From JAWLGZ01 sp041690635 (GTDB taxonomy: Bacteria > Pseudomonadota > Gammaproteobacteria > Thiohalomonadales > Thiohalomonadaceae), in assembly GCA_041690635.1 (NCBI GenBank), contig JAWLGZ010000004.1, positions 372,001 to 436,000 on the forward strand: a DNA stretch of 64,000 nucleotides, in the 5' to 3' direction. Positions 1-9,357 of the stretch are shown here, in pieces (the first letter of the stretch is position 1; each line of letters begins with the position of its first letter). The position numbers were made by a program, and so were the translations under genes. The notes under the pieces are model-generated. The model searched no databases. It was not told the DNA's origin and was given only the letters and a program-made list of their open reading frames with translations.

Positions 1-1181
1 ACGATACGGCGGACGCCGAGACGGGCGATGTGCTCCAGGGTCTCCTGGGCGCCGGAACGGGGCGGGTCCAGCAGCACCCGGTCGAAACCGCCCTGCCACC
101 AGGGCGCCTCGCTGAGATCGGATGCCAGATCGGCGGCGTGAAACACCGCGTTGGTGATGCCGTTTCGCGCTGCGTTCTCTCGCGCCCGGGCCACCAGGCC
201 CGCATCCCCCTCCACGCCAACCACCTCGCGGCAGCGGCGGGCGATGGGCAGGGTGAAATTCCCGAGACCGCAGAACAGATCGAGTACACGATCGTCCGTG
301 CCGGCATCGAACAGTTCGAGTGCTCGATCGACCATCGCCCGGTTGATGTCGGTATTGACCTGGGTGAAGTCGGTGGGCTCGAAGGCGAAGGTGACCCCGT
401 GGGCGGGCAGTGCATACGCCAGACATGTCGACTCGGGCCACAGTGGTGCCACCGTGTCCGGCCCACCGGGCTGCAGGAAGAGTCGCAGATCGCTTTCACG
501 GGCGTACTCGATGAGCCGCGCCCGATCTCCGTCGCCGAGCGCATCCAGGTTGCGGAATACCAGTGCGGTCTGCGTGTCATCCACCGCCACCTCGATCTGG
601 GCGATGCGGTTGTAGGCCTCCAGGCTGCCGATCAGCTCCGACAGTTCGGCAATCCGCTCACCCACCGACGGATGCAGGATTTCGCAGCGTTCCATTTCGG
701 CGACAAAGCCGCTACGGCGTTCACGGAACCCGACCAGCACCCGCCCCTTCGCCTTGACCCAGCGTACACCGAGCCGTGCCTTGCGCCGATAGCCCCACAC
801 GGCTCCGGTCAGCGGCGGCAGCACTTCACCGGGCTCCACCTTGCCTAGATGGGAGAAATTTTCCAGCAGCAGGTTCTGCTTGAAACGTACCTGTGCCGCA
901 TGATCGAGGTGCTGCAATGCGCAGCCGCCGCAGATGGCGTAATGGGGACAGTGCGCTTCGACACGATCCGGCGACGGTTCGAGGATGGTTTCGGCAACCC
1001 CTTCATCGAAGTGGCGGTGGATTGCGGTGTAACGGAACGAAACCGTCTCCCCCGGCAGTGCGTTCTCCACGAACACCGCCTTGCCCTCCACACGCGCCAC
1101 GCCGCGTCCTTCGTGGGAGAGGTTATCGATGCGTGCCTGTACCGGTTCCGCCGGCAGTGGCTTGCGTCTGCTTCGTGCCAT
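1..1181 (-). CDS. rlmD: 23S rRNA (uracil(1939)-C(5))-methyltransferase RlmD, 3' end cut by window edge
   Basis: SAM-dependent RNA methyltransferase that makes m5U1939 in 23S rRNA. About 393 residues are visible. The N-terminal TRAM-like part is followed by the Fe-S cluster motif CPHYAICGGCALQH (Cys78, Cys84, Cys87), then QVNTDIN, the SAM-binding loop LDLFCGLGNFTLP and LLDPPRSGA. E. coli RlmD has 433 residues, so roughly 40 residues with the catalytic cysteine lie beyond base 1. The ATG at 1181 shares its A with the stop codon (TGATG) of the upstream exonuclease gene, so the two are probably translationally coupled. Confidence 0.93.
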   Translation of the reverse strand, partial: MARSRRKPLPAEPVQARIDNLSHEGRGVARVEGKAVFVENALPGETVSFRYTAIHRHFDEGVAETILEPSPDRVEAHCPHYAICGGCALQHLDHAAQVRFKQNLLLENFSHLGKVEPGEVLPPLTGAVWGYRRKARLGVRWVKAKGRVLVGFRERRSGFVAEMERCEILHPSVGERIAELSELIGSLEAYNRIAQIEVAVDDTQTALVFRNLDALGDGDRARLIEYARESDLRLFLQPGGPDTVAPLWPESTCLAYALPAHGVTFAFEPTDFTQVNTDINRAMVDRALELFDAGTDDRVLDLFCGLGNFTLPIARRCREVVGVEGDAGLVARARENAARNGITNAVFHAADLASDLSEAPWWQGGFDRVLLDPPRSGAQETLEHIARLGVRRI

Positions 1182-1954
1182 CAGTTTTTCCAGGCTTCAA
1201 GGAACTCACGCAGGTGCGGCCGCTCGTCACCGGCCAGCATCTCGCGCACCCGTTCGCACTCGGTTTCATAGCCGGCTTCGGTGAGGCGCCCGCGCATCAT
1301 CTCGAACCGGAGGTAAACCAGATAGGTGTTCAGCACGTCGGTCTCGCAGTAATTTCGGATCCCGTCGATATCGCCGGCCAGGTAGTTGTCCCACACCTTG
1401 GCGCCGCTCATCCCCATCTTTCCCGGCAGGCCGAGCAGCGTGGCGATTTGATCGAGCGGGGCGTTTGCGCGCGGCTGGTAGCCGGCGAGCACATCCATGA
1501 GATCGGTATGGCGGTGGTGATAGCGGCTGAGATAGTTGTTGTAGCGAAAGCTGGTGTCGTCCTCGCCCGTTTCCCAGTAGCGGGGCGCGCGCACCCCATG
1601 GAGCAGCGCGCGGTAGTGGAGCACCGGCAGATCGAAACCGCAGCCGTTCCAGGAGACCAGCGTCGGGCTGTAGCGCTCCAGCCCCTCGAAGAAGCGCTGC
1701 ACCAGCTCCTTCTCCGGCGAATCAGGATTGCCGAGCGACCACACCTTGAGGGTGTCGGCGCCGCTGCGGAACACCGCGGAGATGGCAACGATGCGATGTA
1801 GATGCAGACGCAGAAACTCGCCGCCGGTCTCCTGGCGGCGCATGTGAAACATGACGGTGGCGACCTCCTTGTCGTCCAGCCCCTCCAGCCCGTGCAGGCG
1901 ACGTCCGCCTTCCACGTCCGGGATGGTCTCGATATCGAAAACCAGTACGTTCAT
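1181..1954 (-). CDS. predicted 3'-5' exonuclease, PolB-like (RNase H fold)
   Basis: 257-residue protein beginning MNVLVFDIETIPD. FDIET is the DxE metal-binding motif of DnaQ/PolB proofreading exonucleases, and SWNGCGFDLPVL is the usual second motif of the DNA_pol_B_exo2 family. SRYHHRHTDLMD and NYCETDVLNTY supply later conserved acidic residues. The start at 1954 is chosen because the frame upstream encodes low-complexity, repeat-derived sequence. The gene is followed by rlmD with a one-base overlap. The substrate is unknown; a DNA or RNA processing or repair role is inferred from the fold alone. Confidence 0.85.
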   Translation of the reverse strand: MNVLVFDIETIPDVEGGRRLHGLEGLDDKEVATVMFHMRRQETGGEFLRLHLHRIVAISAVFRSGADTLKVWSLGNPDSPEKELVQRFFEGLERYSPTLVSWNGCGFDLPVLHYRALLHGVRAPRYWETGEDDTSFRYNNYLSRYHHRHTDLMDVLAGYQPRANAPLDQIATLLGLPGKMGMSGAKVWDNYLAGDIDGIRNYCETDVLNTYLVYLRFEMMRGRLTEAGYETECERVREMLAGDERPHLREFLEAWKN

Positions 1955-2055
1955 GTATGAAAAACCCTGTTGCCGTGAAGGTACAAAAAACGCCGAGGGC
2001 CAGGCAGGAGCAACGGAAGTTATCGCTCCCGCCATTGCATCTGCCGCGTTGAGCT

Positions 2056-2092
2056 CTCCCTCTGTGTCCTCTGTGTGCTCTGTGGCTGACTT
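2056..2092. repeat. CTCTGTG-type dispersed repeat, half element
   Basis: A run of CTCTGTGTCC/CTCTGTGTG/CTCTGTGGC units lies between the exonuclease gene and cysM. Two further elements of the same family, each with inverted arms, lie at 54889-54961 and 57652-57748. This copy shows only one arm. Confidence 0.6.
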
Positions 2093-2102
2093 GTGTTGAT
2101 GT

Positions 2103-2993
2103 TCAAGCCGGGAAGACGCCCGTGGAAAGATACCGATCACCGCGATCGCAGATGATGGCCACCACCACCCCCTCTTTGATCTCGCGCGCGACCTGGAGTG
2201 CCGCCGCTACGGCACCGCCGGAGGAGATGCCAGCGAAGATCCCCTCGCGGGACGCCAGTCCCCGGGTGGTCTCCTCCGCCTCCTGCTGGCCGATGTCGAT
2301 CACCCGGTCCACCTGCGCCGGGTTGTAGATGCGCGGCAGGTAGGCCTCCGGCCAGCGGCGGATGCCCGGGATGCTCGACCCTTCGGTCGGCTGTACGCCA
2401 ACAATCTGAATCGCCGGGTTCTGCTCCTTGAGGAACCGCCCGGTGCCCATGATGGTGCCCGTGGTACCCATGGCGCTGACGAAATGGGTGATGGTCCCGC
2501 CGGTGTCGCGCCAGATCTCCGGACCGGTCCCCTCGTAGTGTGCGACGGGGTTGTCCGGATTGGCGAACTGGTCGAGCACCCGTCCCCTCCCCTCTGCCGC
2601 CATGCGGTCGGCCAGGTCGCGGGCGCCCTCCATCCCTTCCTCCTTCGAGACCAGCACAATCTCGGCCCCGTAGGCGCGCATGGAGGCGCGGCGCTCGACG
2701 CTCATGTTCTCCGGCATGATGAGCACCATGCGGTAGCCGCGGATGGCCGCAGCCATCGCCAGCGCAATACCGGTGTTGCCGCTGGTCGCTTCGATCAGGG
2801 TGTCGCCCGGCTTGATGTCACCCCGCACCTCGGCATGGCGGATCATGCTGATGGCGGGCCGGTCCTTCACCGAACCGGCGGGATTGTTGCCCTCCAGCTT
2901 GACCAGCACCGTCGCGCTGCCCGACTCTGGAAGGCGTTGCAGACGGACCAGCGGCGTGTTGCCGACGAAACTCTCGATGGTGGGGAAGTCCAT
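2103..2993 (-). CDS. cysM: cysteine synthase B (O-acetylserine sulfhydrylase B)
   Basis: PLP enzyme that makes cysteine (or S-sulfocysteine when thiosulfate is used) from O-acetylserine. 296 residues from the start MDFPTIESFVGNTPLVRL. The PLP lysine is Lys43 in GNNPAGSVKDRPA, with the phosphate loop SGNTG at 71-75. GNNPAGSVKDR is the form typical of CysM rather than CysK. The start at 2993 matches the family N-terminus; the frame is open further upstream to 3185, but that part looks non-coding. A ribosome site is not obvious. It stands alone, with no cys regulon neighbour in view. Confidence 0.93.
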   Translation of the reverse strand: MDFPTIESFVGNTPLVRLQRLPESGSATVLVKLEGNNPAGSVKDRPAISMIRHAEVRGDIKPGDTLIEATSGNTGIALAMAAAIRGYRMVLIMPENMSVERRASMRAYGAEIVLVSKEEGMEGARDLADRMAAEGRGRVLDQFANPDNPVAHYEGTGPEIWRDTGGTITHFVSAMGTTGTIMGTGRFLKEQNPAIQIVGVQPTEGSSIPGIRRWPEAYLPRIYNPAQVDRVIDIGQQEAEETTRGLASREGIFAGISSGGAVAAALQVAREIKEGVVVAIICDRGDRYLSTGVFPA

Positions 2994-3190
2994 TGTCGAA
3001 ATCCGGTTAATGCGCGAAACGCCCAGTATACGGGAGGTACTGCCAATTCGGTTCCCCGGCGCGGAAACCCCTGCCCCGTGGTTTGCCCGTCCTTCGTCCC
3101 TTTTGGTGCGTCGTCCCTGCGGGTTGGTATTTCCAGATTTGCCCTTGAAACCAACGACTTCCAAGCCACTTCGGCAGTTGCGCAAAGCAG

Positions 3191-3343
3191 ATGACGAACC
3201 GGCAACGCCACCACCGCACCGGCAGCCGAACCGGCGTGCTGTCCCGCCATCTGGTCGAACAGTTGGGCTACACCCAAGTGTTCAATGTTCGTGACGGGAT
3301 CACCCGCTGGACCGCAGGCAAAAACCCGACAGTCCACCCCTGA
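3191..3343 (+). pseudogene. rhodanese-domain C-terminal remnant
   Basis: A 50-codon frame encodes RTGSRTGVLSRHLVEQLG followed by YTQVFNVRDGITRWTAG, which is the end of a single-domain rhodanese (sulfurtransferase). In functional enzymes the active-site loop begins with Cys just before R-(T/S)-G; here that position is His (HHRTGSR). No N-terminal half is found upstream. The piece lies between divergent-looking flanks of cysM and the PilZ gene and is read as a decayed gene. Confidence 0.6.
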
Positions 3344-3359
3344 TACATGCTCCTCACCG

Positions 3360-4373
3360 TCACTCCTCCCCTTCGATCGCAATCACCAGTTCGACCAGAA
3401 GTGCGGTGAGCGGCTCTACCGCATCCGGAGTAATCTTTCCCGCCCCCGGGTTTTTCACCGCCCCCGCGAGCTTGCGATGCAGTTCTGCGTGGGCCGCCTG
3501 CAGTGCCGCCAGTTGCGGCATGCCCGCGTAGCGCACGGCCGCTTCCCCTTCCAGCCATTGACCGAAGAGGCAATTTGGCGCCGAAATCCCGACAGGCGGA
3601 TCGGTCAGCTTCCCTTCCGCAAAGGCACTGACCTGGGCCAGCCAAAGCAGATGACGTCCGAGCAAGGTCGAGAACTCACGGTGCTCGGGCAGGGCGCCGA
3701 CGGTAAGCAGGTAGGCGTAGAGGCTGCGCCGTGACGCCGGGCTCAGCATGAACTGGATCCCGAACAGCATGCCACGCTCTTCCGGGCGAATGCTGCGAAT
3801 CTTGCCCTCTATCGGAATGAACCGCTCCTCTCCCGGCAGCTGGAGGTTGACCCGGGCACTCTCACCCGCGGCGAGGCGCAGATTCTCATCTGTAAGGTTC
3901 TCGAGCATCATCGCGCAGCCGTCGCGGCTGAGGTTGGTCACCACCCCCTCCAGCAGCTGGCTGCACAGGGCGAGGTCGGCGGGAAGGATGCACTCGATTC
4001 GCGGGTGGGAACGCAACTCGTGGTTTGCCACGTGGTGCGGATAGCTCAGGAACAGCAGGCGGGCAGGGCTGACCAGATACCCCGTAACCACTGACTCGAA
4101 GCCGTATGCAACCCCCTCGTGAATGTAGCGGACGATGAGCCGCATACCGACCACCCGTGGGTCACAACCGGGCTCGATTTGATCGTAGGGTGGCAGCGCG
4201 GCAATCACATATTGACCGGGGTCCACGCCGATCACACGGGTGTTTATCCGGGCATCCATCCCCCGGCACTGAATCTGCAAACGATCGCCCGGGGTCACCG
4301 GGAGGTGCAACGCTGTCGTCATCGGCAAACTTCTCATCCGCAGGAGGGCGCCCGGTGCGTCAACCAGGAGCAT
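3360..4373 (-). CDS. YcgR-like PilZ protein fused to a C-terminal CZB zinc-binding domain
   Basis: Up to 337 residues. Residues about 18-110 resemble the N-terminal domain of YcgR (flagellar brake). Then comes a PilZ domain with the c-di-GMP motifs RSHPR and NLSRDG. The last 110 residues look like a chemoreceptor zinc-binding (CZB) domain: RHLLWL, NCLFGQWL and AAHAELH give the His/Cys/His set. CZB is usually at the end of chemoreceptors or diguanylate cyclases, so coupling it to PilZ suggests a protein that reads c-di-GMP and zinc or hypochlorite state together (inference). Starts at 4337 (Met13) and 4322 (Met18) are equally plausible; no clear ribosome site decides. Confidence 0.82.
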   Translation of the reverse strand: MLLVDAPGALLRMRSLPMTTALHLPVTPGDRLQIQCRGMDARINTRVIGVDPGQYVIAALPPYDQIEPGCDPRVVGMRLIVRYIHEGVAYGFESVVTGYLVSPARLLFLSYPHHVANHELRSHPRIECILPADLALCSQLLEGVVTNLSRDGCAMMLENLTDENLRLAAGESARVNLQLPGEERFIPIEGKIRSIRPEERGMLFGIQFMLSPASRRSLYAYLLTVGALPEHREFSTLLGRHLLWLAQVSAFAEGKLTDPPVGISAPNCLFGQWLEGEAAVRYAGMPQLAALQAAHAELHRKLAGAVKNPGAGKITPDAVEPLTALLVELVIAIEGEE

Positions 4374-4949
4374 CCCATCCGTACCACGTCACGGGTTCGC
4401 TCGGGTGGGTGCCTCGATTACAGGAGTACTATCCTCTCCCCTCCCTGCGCGAAGTCTATCAGTGTTCCGACCCCGGGCGGACTACCAAAACTCTACAACC
4501 CGAGCTCGGCCGGTAACCGCTTCCCGAACCAGTATCCATCCTTCGGGAGCAATCAATTTGCCTGATTGAGACTGGGCTTGGCAGCCCGTTCTTTCGCACC
4601 CTTCTCTCTCTGCGAGGACTACAGGGCCCGCGGTATGGTGGGACCAGCGGGAGCCGCGATAACCGGTGCCGCCGTCAGCCACCCGGCAAATCAGCGACTT
4701 CCGTCGTTCGCTTAATTGGGGCGCCGAGATGGAGAATCATCCTGGCCGCAACACGAGGAACTTCCTGTCCAACTGATTGGACCGCCAGGGTCTCAAATAA
4801 GCCGCGCATCCGGATCGGCCGAGTTCCCCGTGACTATGCTGGATTCAGGGGAGCCCCGCTGGGGATTCTCGCTGTTTGTTTGTGTTACGGGGGGGCATCC
4901 CGGTACGCGAACCAAAGGAGATTGCACGCTTTCCGACGGAGGAGAGTCC
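4374..4949. other. intergenic stretch, no gene recognised
   Basis: The region separates two divergently read c-di-GMP genes. Open frames here lack family resemblance and ribosome sites. It presumably carries both promoters, but no confident -35/-10 or sigma-54 box was found. Confidence 0.5.
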
Positions 4950-7781
4950 ATGGCGGCGCGGGTGATGGTGATCGAATTCGACCACACGCTCTCCAGGGAC
5001 CTCGCGAACACCTTGAAAGGCCTCGGCTACGACGTCGTGACCTCACCGGGAAATGGCCAGGGCGCATGGGACCCCGAACCAGACCTCCTCGTCGTTGACG
5101 TACCGAACGGCCGTGAACGTGAAATTTCCGACAAGATTCAAGCCTTACAGGCCGCTCACGCAATCCCGGCCATTCTCCTCACCGCTGAAGCGAGCCCCTC
5201 CCCAATCGATCTCGCCACTTCGTTCGTGCCTCTCATCAAGCCGCTTGCTGCAGAGTCGCTGCACAACCTACTCGATCTCGTGCTTCATATGCGGAAGTCG
5301 GAACAACGATGGAGGCAGAAAGCCGCGCGACTGAGCCATACCATCGCGACACTGAAAGAGGCGCAGACACAGACCCGGACCGGTTGCTGGGAGGAATATC
5401 TATTCACCAACGAGCTGCACGTTTCGCCCGAGTGCCTGAACATTCACCAGTTGCCACCATCGCCCCCGCCCCGCACGCTGACTCCGTTGCTCGACACCAT
5501 CAGCACGGAGGACCGTGCCAGGGTCGAGCAACTCCTGAAAGTGGCGCGCAAGGAGGGGGGCACCTATGAGACCGAATACCGCGTCATGCAGCCCGGCGGG
5601 TCAGAGCGTATCGTCAGTCAGCGCGTCCTGGTTCACCGGGACGAGAATGGCCGCCCGTTCCGACTGATATCGACGGTCCGGGATGTCACCGAAGAACGCC
5701 GCACCGAAACCGACTTGCGGCAGAGTGAGCTGCGTGCATCCCAGCTGCTCAGGGAAAGGGATTTCCTGCTTGAGAACACGCGCGATGTTCTTTACTACAT
5801 CGACGAGCAGTGGAATATCTACTACATCTCCCCCGCCGTCGAGCAGATCAGTGGATATACGCTCGAGGAGTGGCGCGGACCCTTTACTGCACATCTCGCC
5901 GACACCCCGAACAACCGCCGCGCCATCGCCGAAACGATGGAGATCATGCGTACAGGTCGGCGATACCCTCCTACTGATATCGATGTCCGCCACAAGAACG
6001 GCGGCATTCTGACCATCGAGGTGAACGAGCAGCCGATCGTGGCAAACGGCAAGGTGATCGGAATTGTGGGCGTCGCCCGCGATGTGACGGAGAAACGTCA
6101 GGCCGAACGCCGGCTCACCCAGGGCACGGCCGTGTTCGACAACATGCTTGAAGCGGTGATGATCACCGATGCGGATCGCTGCATCACCGCGGTCAACCGA
6201 TCGTTTGCGGCCGTCACCGGCTACGAAGAGGCCGAGGTTCTCGGCCGGACTCCCGATTTTCTCAACGCGGGCCTCGATGAAGAGAGTCAGCGCGAAAAGG
6301 TGTGGGCCGAGGTCGCCCAAATCGGCCACTGGGCCGGAGAGATGTGGTACCGACGCAAGTCCGGCGAGCCGTTCCCGGCATGGGCGGCGATCAGCACCAT
6401 TTCAGACCAGGCCGGCCGCATCACCAACTACGTCATCCTTTCTTCCGATCTAAGCCGAATACGAGAATCGGAAGAGAAGCTAGATCGCCTGGCGCACTAT
6501 GACCCGCTGACGCGTCTGCCCAACAGGCTCCTGTTCAACGCCCGGCTATCGCACGCCATTCGCTCTGCCGAGCGGCGGGAGCAACCGATTGCCATTCTCT
6601 TCATCGATCTCGATCACTTCAAGAGCGTCAACGATACCCTCGGACACCCCGCCGGCGACCGTCTTCTCCAGGAGGTCGCGCATCGACTGACCTCCAGCTT
6701 GAGAAGCGAAGATACCGTCGCCCACCTGGGCGGTGACGAGTTCGTCGTCATTCTGGAGGACTTCAAAGACCAGCGCTATCTCGCCAGTGTCGCCCAGAAA
6801 CTCCTCGACACTCTTCGGCATCCCTACATGCTGAATGGCCATGAGGCGGTCATTACCGCGAGCGTCGGAATCAGTCTCTATCCGCGCGACGGGGAGGACG
6901 TCACGCGCCTGGTCCAGACTGCGGACACGGCGATGTACCGCGCCAAGGAGCTGGGGAGAGCGAAATTCCAATTCTACACCGCCGACCTCACCAGAAAGGC
7001 GGTCGAACGGATGACCCTGGCCAATGCCATGCGAAGCGCGCCGGAAAAGGGGGAGTTCGTGCTGTACTACCAGCCGCAGCTCTCGCTGACCACCGGTTCT
7101 GTCGTTGGCGTCGAGGCACTGATCCGGTGGGACCACCCGGAACGCGGCCTGCTTCCACCAAAGGCGTTTATTTCACTGGGCGAGGAGACCGGACAGATTG
7201 TAGCCATCGGAGAATGGGTCTTGCGGACGGCATGCGCTCAGGTAACGCAGTGGGAGTCCGCCGGCGCCGGGCCGGTGAGGATGGCCATCAACCTGTCCGC
7301 GTTACAGCTTGCCGATGATGTCGGCCTTGTGGGCCGAGTCGGGCGAATCCTCCTGGAGACCGGGGCCAACCCGAACCAGATAGAGTTCGAGATCACCGAA
7401 AGCGCCATCATGCGCAACGCGGAGGCGGCGGCCGTTCTGCTCAATGAACTGAAAGCACTGGGCGTTCATCTGGCCATCGACGACTTCGGGACGGGTTACT
7501 CCTCCATGAGTTACCTGAAGACCTTTTCCGTCGATCGCCTCAAAGTGGATGCCTCGTTTGTTCATGACCTGCCGGAGGACATGAACGACAGGGAGATCGT
7601 GCGAGCAATGATCGCACTCGGCCACACCCTTCAAATGACCGTGATTGCGGAAGGGGTGGAGACGCAGGAGCAACAGAGCTTCCTTCACGACAGCGGCTGC
7701 GATGAGATGCAGGGATTTCTCTTCAGCGCGCCGCTTACCGAACCACAGTGCCGGGAACTGCTGCTTCACAGGCCCCACTAG
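4950..7781 (+). CDS. receiver-like/PAS/GGDEF/EAL cyclic-di-GMP turnover protein
   Basis: 943 residues. The N-terminal 125 residues look like a response-regulator receiver (LLVVDVPNG with Asp; PLIKPL with Lys), though the usual acidic cluster near the N-terminus is weak. Three PAS-type segments follow, the latter two with the DVTE linkers typical of PAC. The GGDEF domain has an intact GGDEF and an inhibitory I-site RSED five residues before it. The EAL domain has EALIRW, EITES, DDFGTGYSS and EGVE, so both activities may be present. The start is set by GGAGGAG six bases before the ATG at 4950. No membrane segment is seen, so a cytosolic sensor is likely. Confidence 0.9.
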   Translation: MAARVMVIEFDHTLSRDLANTLKGLGYDVVTSPGNGQGAWDPEPDLLVVDVPNGREREISDKIQALQAAHAIPAILLTAEASPSPIDLATSFVPLIKPLAAESLHNLLDLVLHMRKSEQRWRQKAARLSHTIATLKEAQTQTRTGCWEEYLFTNELHVSPECLNIHQLPPSPPPRTLTPLLDTISTEDRARVEQLLKVARKEGGTYETEYRVMQPGGSERIVSQRVLVHRDENGRPFRLISTVRDVTEERRTETDLRQSELRASQLLRERDFLLENTRDVLYYIDEQWNIYYISPAVEQISGYTLEEWRGPFTAHLADTPNNRRAIAETMEIMRTGRRYPPTDIDVRHKNGGILTIEVNEQPIVANGKVIGIVGVARDVTEKRQAERRLTQGTAVFDNMLEAVMITDADRCITAVNRSFAAVTGYEEAEVLGRTPDFLNAGLDEESQREKVWAEVAQIGHWAGEMWYRRKSGEPFPAWAAISTISDQAGRITNYVILSSDLSRIRESEEKLDRLAHYDPLTRLPNRLLFNARLSHAIRSAERREQPIAILFIDLDHFKSVNDTLGHPAGDRLLQEVAHRLTSSLRSEDTVAHLGGDEFVVILEDFKDQRYLASVAQKLLDTLRHPYMLNGHEAVITASVGISLYPRDGEDVTRLVQTADTAMYRAKELGRAKFQFYTADLTRKAVERMTLANAMRSAPEKGEFVLYYQPQLSLTTGSVVGVEALIRWDHPERGLLPPKAFISLGEETGQIVAIGEWVLRTACAQVTQWESAGAGPVRMAINLSALQLADDVGLVGRVGRILLETGANPNQIEFEITESAIMRNAEAAAVLLNELKALGVHLAIDDFGTGYSSMSYLKTFSVDRLKVDASFVHDLPEDMNDREIVRAMIALGHTLQMTVIAEGVETQEQQSFLHDSGCDEMQGFLFSAPLTEPQCRELLLHRPH

Positions 7782-8085
7782 TCATGGCATTCATCCCGAA
7801 GCGGCGTAGAGGCCGGTGGGAACTTCCCATAAATTGGATAGTGCCCGTGCCCATCGTGAGCTGCCCCATCTCCATGCCGTTGTACACCAAGATGATCCGC
7901 AACAGTCCGGCTCCGCGGTCCGCACAACGGCTGGCGGGTACATGCCGCCTATACTCCCCATGCGGCGCGGTTGCATGACATCACGCAATCCACTCATCAA
8001 GCGGAGGGTTTCCATCAATCTGACCTGATGGCTCCGTGCCGAAACCGAGATCCAGGGAGTGGAAGCACTATTCGGGAGAGGGACC
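7782..8085. other. intergenic stretch, no supported gene
   Basis: No open frame in either direction has both a ribosome site and recognisable sequence. A short reverse-strand segment near 7790-7910 could be a remnant, but it cannot be assigned. Confidence 0.4.
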
Positions 8086-9315
8086 ATGTATCGGCCTTCG
8101 TCATATCTCACCTGCCTGGCCTTGGTGGCGCTGTCATTCACGCCCAGCGTTCAGGCTGCGGAAATGCGGTGGAACCTCAACGACGTGAGTTACCTGTTTC
8201 CGATCCCGCAGGGCCATGAACAGAACGCCGACCATCTTCTCCACCCCGACCGTGCGGGCCGCCAGGGTGTCCTCCTGCCTGAGGCCATCCGTCAGGCGAT
8301 CCCGACACTGCTGGTGAACGGCAACGGCAACGGGACGCTCTTTGCCGAACGTGACATCCGGGTCGTCAGCGTAAGGGTCGACCCCTGCCCCGCGCTCGCC
8401 CAGAAGTCGTGTGTGCCTGAAGTGCGCATGGTGTTGCAGCCCGTACAGTTCGACCGGCTCGACGGGAAATGGACCGCTCGCGATGCCGCCGTTCATACCG
8501 TTTACCGGCTCTCGACAACAGAATTCGAACAACTCACCGGACAGCTGTGGCAGTTGAAGATCGCCGCCCATCAGGCAGGCGTCTCCACGCACAAACGCCC
8601 GCTGGGAGTCCACCCTGCCCTGGCCAACCCCGGAACGGCCAAGCGGTTCAATGACCAGCTCCAGAAACTCCTTCTCGATTACTGCGGGGAGAACAACCTG
8701 ATTCGGGTGACGTTCATGTCGTTAATGATCCCCACGCAGTGGTGGCGCTTCGGGGGCTTCGAACGAACCGTCGAGGGGAGATGGAACCGGCTGATCATCC
8801 CGCGCCTCGGTGCACCGGATGAAGACATCTTCAATACAGCGCTGGAAGAGCAGCCCTTCGGCAAGGGGACACCCGGAAGAGAAATGGACGCGACATTCAA
8901 TGTGCTGCCCGATGAGTACCCCGAAAACGACAACATCTTCCCCCTGATCGACAACAGCTACCGGCAGGAAAACGAGGACAACCTGTCCGTCTTCAGAAGC
9001 AGGCTGGATGCCGTCGCCCGCTTCAGAAACCCCCACAAGACCAACTTCGACACCCTCGACTGCGCGGCCTGCCACTACGCCGACGCCTCGCGGTTCTACG
9101 CGGAAAAGAGCTTCCCGGAGCTGAAAGGCCATCTCTCACCCGACAGCTACCGCAATCCGGACCCGGGCCTGTTCGATCTCGAGAACACGACCGTTGGACG
9201 CGCCGCCACGCGTATCCTAAGAGGCTTCGGCTACTTTGATGACCAACCGGCCCTCAACCAGCGAGCCATCCACGAGTCCGCGGAAGCCGCCCACTGGCTG
9301 AATACGCACGATTGA
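8086..9315 (+). CDS. exported protein with one CXXCH heme-c motif, function unknown
   Basis: 409 residues. A clear signal peptide (residues 1 to about 23, ending VQA before AEM) sends it to the periplasm. A single CAACH motif at 326-330 could bind heme c covalently; other cysteines are few. The rest (many Asn, Asp and Pro residues) matches no family I can name. GGGAGAGG sits five bases before the ATG at 8086. The gene stands alone. A cytochrome-like or metal-binding periplasmic role is inference from the motif only, because one CXXCH can occur by chance. Confidence 0.7.
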   Translation: MYRPSSYLTCLALVALSFTPSVQAAEMRWNLNDVSYLFPIPQGHEQNADHLLHPDRAGRQGVLLPEAIRQAIPTLLVNGNGNGTLFAERDIRVVSVRVDPCPALAQKSCVPEVRMVLQPVQFDRLDGKWTARDAAVHTVYRLSTTEFEQLTGQLWQLKIAAHQAGVSTHKRPLGVHPALANPGTAKRFNDQLQKLLLDYCGENNLIRVTFMSLMIPTQWWRFGGFERTVEGRWNRLIIPRLGAPDEDIFNTALEEQPFGKGTPGREMDATFNVLPDEYPENDNIFPLIDNSYRQENEDNLSVFRSRLDAVARFRNPHKTNFDTLDCAACHYADASRFYAEKSFPELKGHLSPDSYRNPDPGLFDLENTTVGRAATRILRGFGYFDDQPALNQRAIHESAEAAHWLNTHD

Positions 9316-9357
9316 AGAAATGCTTCTCTACAGGCTTGATCCACTAAGGGCGGAGAA

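Noticed and set aside
1..1271. Forward-strand frames opposite rlmD
   Set aside because: The reverse strand carries all RlmD motifs; the forward frames are shadows.
7791..8141. 116-codon reverse frame between the GGDEF/EAL gene and the exported protein
   Set aside because: No ribosome site and no recognisable sequence; it overlaps the clear start and signal peptide at 8086.
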